Assembly: GCF_000764305.2 (NCBI RefSeq)
Contig: NW_025943855.1
Location: forward strand, 186,001-250,000
Direction of reading: 5' to 3'
DNA length: 64,000 nucleotides
Source of the DNA: Hyalella azteca
Taxonomy: Eukaryota; Arthropoda; Malacostraca; Amphipoda; Hyalellidae
Under the pieces are notes generated by a model. The model did no database searches. It was not told where the DNA came from and saw only the letters and a program-made list of their open reading frames with translations. The position numbers were made by a program, and so were the translations under genes. This document shows, one piece after another, positions 31,301 through 43,300 of this stretch (within the stretch, counting starts at the first letter, position 1; every line of letters begins with the position of its first letter).

Positions 31301-34300
31301 AATTTACTTTCCTCCACTTAGGCGATAACAAAAGATTATTTAAATATTCCATTTTCCATATAATAGTATGGACAACTTCTCCATAAATTACATTATTCAT
31401 TTATGACAGAATTTTCACCTGGATTAAAGTGATCCCGATAACGCTGCTGCTGCATCGCTGCTTCCTCCCTCCAGTGTTGAATACTTCGAGCGTGCCTGTA
31501 TAAAGTTTAAAATATTCCCATTGTGTGTTTCTGACTAATTAATTTATTAATCATTGAATCAGAAACAATAATAATACTATTTCGATTCAAATATATTCAA
31601 AATAATTAACCGAATTAATCAAAAAGATGTGACTGACTTCTAAACGACGTGCAATTAGAGCACTGCAACCTATGGAAGTGGACATATATCACTGAGAGAA
31701 ATGAGTGTGAAATTTTTCAAGCAGTCGTGCACTTTTTGCCCTCATTTGGGTCATTCAAACCCAGTCTGGCGCGGCAAAAGAGGCTTATCAGTGCTACGTC
31801 TGCTCTCTGCTCGTGCTGTGGGTAAGGAAGTGTGTCATTTCTTGGAAAATAAAACCAATTAATTTTTTAAGTGTATGATTGTTAATTACTTCAAAGCTCC
31901 CAGCTGTCGCTCCTGTCGGCTGGCGGCGGCTGTTGCCCGTCTTCTCGCTCGGTCCTGAGCCGCCGCTGCCGCCACCGTCTGTAACTTCGGTAACCTGTGC
32001 ACACACGAAAATAAAATTATTTCGGTAAAAATCTGCCTTGACAATTTTTAATGGACTATTCATAATTTATGTACGAGGTTTGACTTCAGATTACCGTAAC
32101 TTTCTATTAAGCCTGATAAGTCATTAGTCAGTTCGTAAGTCATAAGTGCTAGTCAAATGAATTATCAAATGAAAAAAATTGTTCAAAATAACATTTAAAT
32201 CATACGGGAAATAAACTCAATAGGACTATTTTTATATTTATTAGGAGTTCAAACCTTGCGATGTCACTTCTCATTTCAATTAATTTTGGTCTCAAAACCA
32301 CGTGTCGCGAAGCAGCGAGAAATATGATCAAATACTAGAACATAAAATTGAAAAATTAAGCATATTTATTTTCACAAAAGGAGACTACCTGAAGATATCA
32401 GCAAATTCCAAACTGTAAATATATGGCCGCTGCCTTTCGGAAGAATTTTTGAATAATTTTCATTTCCGAAAAAAATTATCTATTTCGCAAATTCATTTCT
32501 GACGGGAAATTCTTTACCTCAGACTCACCCCGAACCAATGATGCCATACCGCCGAGAGCATTTTTCACTTGGCTCTCTTTTTTGAGAGCTCATCGAATTT
32601 TTTCGCTGGTTAAACTCAAACACGTGAGGGGATACCGAGCTATTAGATCCGGTCTCTGCATTCACGGGAAAGTCCTTCTTTTGAAGAATTTTCTTGGGCC
32701 GTAAAAGTGCGCTTCTTTGCGGTTGCCGGCCATTGTGGCCCTCAGGATTACATTTTGCGGCCAATTTTATGGCCGGCGGAGGAGAAAAAGGGACTTCGAG
32801 AGGCACCAGCACAGGTTGCACGGAGCAGGTGCTTACACTCTGTAGGATACACACGTGCATTAGCTGGCATGATTTGCCTATGACTTTGATAGGTTCATTT
32901 GCGTCATTATAAATCAAATTTAATTCAATTTCTTATAAATTTTTCACTTGCATCTAATTATAATAACTTTATTTCCTGTTACTTGTTTTGATTGACTCAG
33001 TTTCTCCCGGCATTTACTCCTTCCTTACTTCACTTTCATCATATAATTTTCATATTTTCATTCATACATACTTCAAATTTTTTGCTCATTCACAATTATA
33101 TCACATTTAGATTTGTCTTGAGCAATAATTAAGCAATTTAGGCCGGGTTAAAACCATGGGCATGCAGGTGCCTTGCACGGCTGGTGTGAATGCTTCTATA
33201 GAAATGTATTAAAGAATATTGGACTGGACCGAGACTTACATATACCAGGCACGTGCCCGGTAGTATGGTGTGAACCCGGCCACTGTGTGCAAACCCACTA
33301 ATTTTCAATCAGAAATAAAAATTTACTCTCAAAATAGACATTAACTTTAGGTTTTCTACTCATTCACACTCAAAATAATAATAAAAAGCGTTTTTTTTCT
33401 TCAAAAATTTTTCGATTTAGCAAACAGCGTAAGTATTGAGAATTAATAACTCAAGTCCGTGTAGCTAATTTGAACATGTTTTTTTTAAAAAAGATTATCT
33501 GAATCTTAACCGTAGTTCAATTAAGGTCAAATGGACATAATAACTTGAGTTTCAATTAGCCTGCATGAAAAAAAAATTAATTTGACATGTGGTTGACTTC
33601 AGGCAGCATAAAATAACCATTTGAAAACTGCACTTTATATTATGCATAATCTAAGTAGAAAAAACTAAAAAGGAAACACACCAGTTTTCGGTCGCTTGTA
33701 CCATTTCCCTGAAGATCACTTTTGGTGTCTAACAATGGCTTCCGACAGCCTTCGCCGAGGTCGCCATCCAAGCTGTCACTGTCCATGTCCGTCTCGTCCT
33801 TGTCTAATTTCAGGAAGTTTTCACCGATCATCAAATGCAAGCTTCGCCTTCTTTCGATGCAGCAGGGGCTTTTTTGTGCAAAACACGGAAAATTGTAGTT
33901 TTTAGACAAACATTCACGAGAGCTCCATGATGGCGTGTGATGAGGTGTGTTCAAACTCTTGGCGCTCGGTGGAACGATGCTGTCTGAACAGCGTCTTTGA
34001 AAGCCGGTGGATTTGAAGAAAATGTTTGGTAATTGCATAGTACGATCACAGTTCGATTGGTTTCTGGGGCTGCCAGTACAATATTGATTTTTATTTCGAG
34101 TATGTTTTAGCGATTTTTCAACAGTCGTAACACAAGGATTGAAATTTTTGTAGGTAGATTTCATCATCTCTGCATGAGGTTGCTTTCTTGAACTCTCGTT
34201 GTTCCTCATAGCTGGGGTCTGCAGCTCCAGGATACGAGGCTCCAAGTTACGAAAGTTGCTACTGTGTTTCACGGGGATGCCGCACAAGCTACTATTAGCT

Positions 34301-37300
34301 GACTCTTGAGATTTAGTTCTGTTATTTTCGGTGCATCGGCCAAGCAAGCCTTGAAAATGTATTAGCATGCGATTTAATTCAACATTTTCTTGCTGGGGTT
34401 GCACACAACAGTCATCGTGCAGTAGGCGTGTAGGGGATATGACTCTATTCTCATAAGCCGAACAATCACCATCGTAAAAGATGGCCGTTGAAGGGAACTC
34501 CGGGTTTGGTGTTAATAAACATGGTGATGCTGGCGTGCTCGGTTGATCCAATGACCTCAATGTTTCTCGTCCACTATCAGGAGTGCAAAATGGCGATTTT
34601 ATCTCATTTGCAGAGAAGCGGCTAATATTTGAGACATCAATTATATTCACATCAGATTGATTTTCTTCATTAAATTCGTGTAACGAACTGGCAGCATTGG
34701 CCGGGGTTTCAAGTGGATTCGAGGTGAAGCTAGAATCGCTTTCCGAGTCACTGCTGTATTCTGGTTCAATGAACTTAATTTTCATTTTATTTTCAAAGCA
34801 AAACCTATCAGCATGGCTCCAACAGGCTCCGCTTTGAATGTTGCGTCGGATTTCATTGCGGGATCGTAAAAAATTCAAGATGGCCGTCGTGCCAGCTTCT
34901 AGGATATGCTTTGGAGGGAAGACAAGAGGGTTGCCGCTAGTTTGTAGCGTCATCAGCTTAGGAAGTTCCGCTAAAAAGAACACGGAAAAACAATTTTTAA
35001 ATTTCATGCGTTGATGAATTGTCCTTAAAACATAAATGAAACTAAGTAGTTCATAACGCTGAGCAAGAAACGCGAAAATTTGCTCTCACACGTTCAAGGA
35101 ATTTTGGATAAATAAATATTTTAAATCGATAGTTAAAATGTTACTTCTTTGCTGACAAACTCGTTTATATATACACAGCCAGAAAAATTCTATCAAATTT
35201 ATTAAAGAGGCATCAGAAAACGAAAAATTGTCAAATTTTATAAACATTGAACATTCTGGTGAAAGAAACTCGTTTCTAATGTAAAATGGAAAAGCAAAGC
35301 ATCTTTCATCTCAATGGTATCACATAGGACATACTTTCATCTGGATTTAATTTCCACTGATTCTGACTTCAAATGAAACGTTTTCTATCAAGGAGGAAGC
35401 AGCTCTAGCAAATAAACGCGGAAATAAAGTCTTCTCATGTCACCCGCAATACTGCTGCGCGTTTGCTCTCGAGATTGAACCTACAAATCTCGGCTTTCTA
35501 GGCCTAAAACCGCCTTATTACCGTGGGCATCATTTCGGTACAATTTCGTGGTGGCCAAAACTTGAATCAGACAGTTGACATTTTTGTACATTTTCAACCT
35601 CATCTTCATCGAGCGCTCTTTGCATCTTAAACGTCTCTGAGAAGCGAGGTCGTTTAATCAAATTCGCGCGGGGTGACTGGATGTAATATGCATGAGTAAT
35701 GTACTCAGAGGAACGCGAGTTTCCAAGAAATTGGACTGAAAACGGATTATTCTTTCTGTTTCCGGTTCCACGCACGAACAAATTTATTGTCCTGGGCGTT
35801 CCTTGAATTGCAATCCGGCATGTCATCGCCCTCGCTGCACTTCCTTACGCTCCACTGGAGATGGAATGCAATCTCGAGACATGCGTGCCCGCCTACAAAT
35901 CTTCCTCTAAACACGGCGGAGATATTCTTGGGGTCTCAGACCGAGAGAAATTTGGCATGAATTGATTGATACACGGGCGGATGATAATATACATACGATT
36001 CTATTACATACGATTCTTTACAGCGGCCACTGAAGGGCGCAACTGAATTTTCATTCATGATTAAATGATAATATTCAATTAGCGACTGCTAAAGTTGCAT
36101 ATAAAGCAGCTGGCCGTATTTATAATGTTGTAAATGTTGTATGCACTTCGCTTCATCGGCGTATATGACGCTAAGTCTTCGGAATAAATTTGGGCTTTCA
36201 ACATGAAAATAAATTTTATCGATTTACGATTCACTGCCACTCTATCATTACTATTTAAAAATTTTCATCAAATTCGTTTTAAAAAATTATCAATTTAGTC
36301 AATATACTCTGTTTTTCTGTTTATTACTAGTATTATTATTAGTAAATTGATTGCATATATTAGTGAATTTTATGCCTCACCATTTAATTTCGAGTCGCAT
36401 CAGTGAATTTTGAGCCTCATCACTGAATTTTTAGCCGCATCAATGAATTTCAACTTACCTAAAGACAGAGGCAGCGTGTGAAGGCAATTGTTTTGCAGCA
36501 GCAGCACCTGCAGTTGCTGCAGCTGCTGGAGCTCTGACCAGGGCAGAGTACAGAGATGATTGTAGCGCAGGTCGAGCCACGTCAGGCGCGGCAGCAGAGA
36601 CAGAGACGGCGTCGGCAAGGAAACCAGTTGGTTGTCAGAGATCGACAGACGCTGCGAGATGAGAAAAAGTATTGAGCAAAACCTGTTATCCGAGCCCTTC
36701 AATTGATTATACTGATAAGAGAGAAACTCGATTTGTTTTGTAATTAAAATGTTAACGAATTTTGTTGGAAATTACATGAGGATATAGGAAAGGGGGAACC
36801 TTCGATGCGTCTGATTAATTTAGGGAAGGAGGATTCACTTCAATTTTGCATTTTAAATCATTTATTTGGAAGAAATAATAAAAAAAGATTTGACGAAGTT
36901 TTTTACCTTTGTTGGCTCGTGAAAATATAGTGAATCTGATATAAATCGAATCGTAGTCCTAGAAATGTGAAATTTTATTCGATGGTTGAGTTCTCTGTGA
37001 TGGTCAGACGATAGTCGTGGCAAGATAACATTACATAAATAAAGATCTAATGGATAATCTCAAAGTAGTGTAGTTAAGTATACAATAAGTTTTAAATATT
37101 TTTTTAATCCAATCTATTTGCAAATAAAAATATTTTGTATCAAACGTTTTACATTGAAATGAATAATTTACTAAACCCGTTTTTGCTCAGTATTTACCGA
37201 CTTTGAACGAACAACTTTTCTCTCTCGGCTTACGTTACTCACAAAAATACAATTATTTTAACATAAAAAATGTCTGGCCCTTTTTTCAAACTTTCTCCAC

Positions 37301-40300
37301 TTTTGCCACTGCAGCTATAGGTCATGCACACAAAATACAAATTATTCTAAAGTTGAACGACCACAAAAACATATATAAAAAATCATGAACGAAAACGACG
37401 CCAAAAATAAAGAAGCGAAAGATGTCCTGCATGTAATTCGCAGTCAAGTCGATGAGCGGATACTGCATGGTTTCCGCAAATAAACCTGAGGCCATCAGGC
37501 GGAACAATGGACCAACTCGTTGCACAAATTGACACCTTTGTTTGCGATCATCAGAGTGCCTTTGTGCCTCTGCACGACGATTGTGACGGATGAGCGTGAC
37601 AATTTCAGACCAGGACTTCGTGGTTCCACATTTCCGACGCTAACTATTACGTAAAAAAAGATTTGTTGCCGACCGTCGTTACCAGAAAGTCTAGTTAATG
37701 AGCGTTCGTTTAGAACGAGTCTGCATTGCGGCATATGAGTAGGATTCTGTAATTTGGGAGGATTTTAACATCTTGATTGTGGATTACTGACACGAGCATT
37801 TTTATTGAACTTTATTTAACTTTATTTATTTTAATTTAACTTCATTTATTAATTTATTTAATATTTATTTTTACCTTTATTTCATAAGTTACAGAATAAT
37901 CATTAAAAAAACTACGTGAAATGTATCGTTCAGCAAGAATATTTTCCTCTCCCCATCTCAGTTGTATCTCCCAGCTCCGAGCACGGCAGATGCTCCCCTC
38001 TTCATATTAGCTTCCACAATTGACATCGGCTAAACCGAGTTCACAACAAAAGTTTAGTGAACGAAACTATTATTCAAATCAGTTTAAATTTAATAGTGAC
38101 GCGTCCCAAGCAACGCGTCACTATTCATTTGCAATACAACATCAGTTTGATTCATATTCAGAGTCGAGCTGCAGCCCTACAAGCAATCAGATGAGATAGA
38201 AATGGCGAATTGAGGACGGGTGAATTGTAAGGAAGGAGACCGGCTGGTATGAGGAGGGCAATGCATGCAAGAGAATCTCGTTGATCTTTTTACAATAGCA
38301 TTGTAAATATGTAACATATGTACAACCAACAGCCCAGATTACTTTTCCTCTATCAATAAAAGCTTTATCATAAACGGAATGAGCACAATAGCAGCGAGAA
38401 TATCACGAAGAATAGCAACCCATAGAGCAGAGTTCTATCAGCATTAGCCTCAAGAATAATCATGACCGTCAGCATGACCGGCAGTATGAACATTGTGAGC
38501 AGCAACGAGCATGAGCACTGCTCATCAGGCAGCCATCAACCTCCGCTCACGGCGACCAGGCATGCGACGGTCAGAGAAGGCAAAAAGACAAGCCAGTGAA
38601 GTATCAAGGGCTCATATTACCTCTAAAACAAATATCTTCAATAATTATCCACACGTTATATCAGTGAATTTATCCAGATCATACAACAAAAATTAATCAA
38701 GGCTATCGTAAAAAATAAGCTCAACGTAGAAAATACGACTAGATTCGATTTTGCGATTATGATTGTTTTTCCAGACTGCAGAGCACGAGAACTAATGAGC
38801 TTTACCACGTCTCTTGGGGTCGGTCATTCAATCCTCCTGTGACATGTGACCCAGCCTCTTGCTCACTCAGAGTCGCTCTTATTGGCTTAGCAAGGCAAGG
38901 AAATGGATGGTAAAAAGATGGGATGCAGCTCACTCGCTGAGGTCCAAGAAATAAATATTCATAAAGTCCATGTGCTTATTTAATCTCAGGTTATTTCGAC
39001 GAGAGCTGCGTGGTTGCCAATCCTTTTTTGGTAAGGATGGCGAGATTTCTTTCTCTTATTAAGTTGTAGTTTTCATGGTTTTGGTTCAACTGTGATTCAT
39101 TCGTATCGATTTTGATGTGGAAATTATATACTCCATTACGGCAGTAACGGAAAGTAGCGGCATTTATGTACGGAAGTTACGTTGTATTGTTGTACAAAAT
39201 GTAAATTTTTGTTCCAAAACGAGCTCTGCATTGGAATGATGTAGTAGTGCCGCTGTCGAACATAGCTTTGTGATGTGAAAAAAAATATTCACGCGCATGT
39301 CATTCTGTTAGTTTACCTGCGTAAATTAAAAATTACCCAAACATAAAATGAAGCATTTTTGTGATTCATTGTTGCACAAATTAAGGTTGGTTATCATCTC
39401 TCCCTGAAATTTTTATTTCCAAAATCTTATCTTATTAAACCTTAAGGGGAGCGTCTTGGTCCAAAATCAACAATTTAGGCTTTTCCTGTTTTTATTCTCA
39501 TCTTAAAGCTGACATTCTGACATCGAATGATACGTGTCTCGATGTTGTAGCTTGAAAATCCTAGGCCCGCTGATATTTCTACAGTACCCCCTTTTTTGTC
39601 CGTTTTCTAAGAATTTCTCGTTATTTTTAATTTTTTTTCGAAAAATTCACATGAACAAAAAAGTTTTAGAATTGCGTTTTACATACGTGTATCAAATTTC
39701 GAAGTGATTCGTCCGTAAATAAAAAAGTTTTTTTCGGACCAAGACGCTCCCCTTAACTACGAGGCATGTTTTTCATGTCAGTAACGTTTTGGAATTGAAA
39801 AATGACGTGCAAAGATATCGCAATAATTTTATTTTTCATGAAAACCTGTACCTTAATCTACTTTTCTACACAATTTCCGTGAATATTGAGACACTTGTCA
39901 TAACGTAGCGCCAGTTTTTGAATACCCTCCTGATAAAATTCTGTCGCCTGACTTGTTAACCACTGCTTCACAAAAGAAGAGTGCAGTGTGATGCATTTGC
40001 TGCATCAAGTGCAGCGTGATGCATCACACTGCATCAAATGCATCACACTGCATCAAATGCATCACACTGCATCAAATGCATCACACGGCATCAAATGCAT
40101 CACACTGCATCAAATGCATCACACTGCATCAAATGCATCACACGGCATCAAATGCATCACACTGCATCAAATGCATCACACTGCACTTGAAGAAACACCT
40201 AGGCGGTCGGCGTCTTCAAGACGATAACGAAGTCAAAACATTTGTGATGCAGTGGTTAACAAGTCAGGCGGCAGAGTTTTATCAGGCGGGTATTCAAAAA

Positions 40301-43300
40301 CTGGTGAAACGTTATGACAAGTGCCTCAATATTCACTGAAATTATGTAGAAAAGTAGTTTAAAGCACAGGCTTTCATGTAAAAATAAAATTATTACGATG
40401 TCTTTTCACGTCATTTTTCAATTCCAAAACGGTACTGACTTAAAAAACATGTCTGGTATTTTCACGTAAGACCTTGGCTTCGTTGTATTTCAGTCAAACT
40501 AGTAAGATTATAAATAAGCCAAAATTATTTCCTAGCATCGAATGAAGTTAAGCACTCTACGATTAAATAATTTCTTAACAAGCGCATCTTTCCACACGAC
40601 ACCATACAGAAAAAAAGACCTGATATCGTTCCCTTAACGGACCATCTTACGGCGCCTAGCACGAAAAGAACTTCTCATGTTTCAATAAGAGGATGCGTGT
40701 TACTTAAATCCTCGTGATCCGCTAATACGACAACCAATGGAAAGCTTCGTCTTTCGGACAGACAAGGGAAGCAATGAAAGCTCGACTGCTATTGGATGAT
40801 GGCCAATTGGACACGATTGTCTTAAGCCGAGAACAAAACGAGCCTTTACGATGTCTGTAATTTAAGGCTTTTAACCTCAGAGCTGCACTAAATAGGGATT
40901 TTAGTGAGGCATCATTGATGTTGCAAGAATTTCGAAGACTCAGCGCCAAATTATTGTTGTTCTCATTCTGGTCGATTTAACGCGATTTTCTTGTGAAACA
41001 TAGATTGTGGTTGGTAAATACCATCATTATTAGAAGGGATTTACTTCTCTTAGGATTCCGTATACTAAGCAATTTTATTGAGCTAACCGTGACAGAGGGG
41101 TTAGAATTTAAGGTTGCGCAAAATTCTGTCAATTTCGTTCAATGAAGGGCCAAACTGCATCTAGACGTGAATGACGTCATCATACGGCCAAACCTAACCT
41201 AAAATTAAAAAAATTAAGATTGATTCAATAAGAAAATTTGTTGCAGGTAAGTTACAATTGGGCAAATTTTATCATCATTAATCGATTGCTTATCCATTGA
41301 TTAATTTAATCATTTAGAAATCTGTCAACAACTAATCGAAGTTTTCGTAATTATTTTATCAATTTTAAAAATCAATCCTTATCATTTATTAGATTCCTGC
41401 AAATTTTATTAGTACGGTTCTTCATCTCTATAATGGTTCAGGCTGTAAAGCGGCTTATCCTCGTCAAGACCAAACACTGTCATTGACAATAATTTTAATT
41501 CATTCTAATTGCCGGACTTACAGCGTATATGCTCAGAATTTATTGATGGACTCACCATGAGCCTGTAAATCAACTATACACTAACAACTCATAAGCCGCT
41601 TCACGCCCTGATCTAGGGTAACATGGGGCAGCGAGCCCACTGCGGGTCACGGGCCCATAGCGGGTTTCTCGCTAAGTATGGCAGATATTGACCCGTGTTC
41701 TCTACCGCCGGTCGACAGTTTCACTGGGATGAAGTGTACGGATTTACGTTTTGCTAAGTGTACTCGTATCAATTAAAACTTCGTCAAAATTTTAGTTTAA
41801 AAAAAGTGGGGGGCGCGCTGCCCCACGTTACCCTATAATAAAGACGAAGGACAGTATTAATGAAAATGGTAGCAATCTAATAAATGACATGAATTGATTT
41901 TTCAAATTTATAAAATAATTGCGAGAAGTGCAATTAGTTATCAACATATTTTTGAAGATTAAATTGATTAATGGATAAATGACCGCTATAAATGATTAAT
42001 GGATAATGATTTACATAAAACCGATTTCTTTTTTCTCACTCGATATTCAGCATTTACGTTGTAGGTGCCTCATTGTGATGCGTCACCATGACGTCATTCA
42101 CTTCAAGATGCAATTTGGCCCTTCATTGAACGAAATTAGCGGAATTTTGCGCAACATTAAATTCGAAACCACCCCCCTTGCATGCACGGTTATTTTAATA
42201 AGGTTGTTATTTTTTGTAATCTCTTACTTCCCGCCAATTATTTTCGTTAAAATTTGCTGTTAAATATCTTCAATTAAAATTTTTACCGATTCTTTTCAGG
42301 CTGCAATCCTAAAGGGGTATTAAATTAACCAGTACACATCATGGTTGAACTATATAAGGTTGACCCACGATAAGTTCCGTCTTTCAGTTCAGCTTTCTTG
42401 TTACGTCACTGAGATCGAGAAACGTAAACAAACCCGTCATTCCCATGACGGATTGGTTGACTGGTTTGATCGCATTTCGGAGATTGGTTAATGCCCGTGA
42501 TGTCATTGAGATCAGTGACGTAACATGCTAACAATAAGCTCCATCCGCGAAAATGAGCTTCTCATGGTTCAACCTTGTACTACTTAAACCATGGTGCACA
42601 TGGCGTATTATACACAACCAATCACAGTCTAGAGTGAATGACATCATAATCCCACAACCGATCACAGTCTGAAGAGGATGACATCACAACCAATCTGGAG
42701 ATGGACATGCATCAGCCCAAAAATCACAAGCTTTATGCTCTGTTCTAAAATTCCAGCTTAGTTCTGTGCGTCGTCAGTTGACTCAACTTTAATAATGGTT
42801 CAGCAATCAACTACAGCACTCACTGGAATTTTTAGGAACCTTCATCATGCACCTTTATTATTTATAGAAAAAAATCGAAATCGAATTATTCCTAATGTTT
42901 TTTTAATATAAATGTTATTATTTATTTCGCATCATTTTGAAGTTCTAATGCCGAATTGAGAAATATTTCAACTATCAGGTGTGAAGACGACAAGGTTGTC
43001 TATTGTTTCAAATTGAAATGTTTCCTGTCGAGCAATACAACTGGTACACCAATTTTTATAAATCACCAATATTCATCATGTAGACTAGTTTTAATTTGTT
43101 AGTTTCCACCATCAATTATGACTTAATTGGATTGTTTTATCATTAAAATGTGCGTATAAATTTCATTGAAGTAGTCAATATAAAAAAATTTATTAGCACG
43201 GGTTAAACCACACGTTTTGCTCACCTCGGTATGTGATAGGTCGGCGCAGATAACGGCCGTCGGATAGAAAGGAAGCCCAAGTTCACTGAGATCCAGAAAG

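Noticed and set aside
35530..35826. 98-codon minus-strand frame in intron 2 of the LRRC27-like gene
   Set aside because: It does not fit the phase chain of the gene and shows no domain; kept only as a remark.
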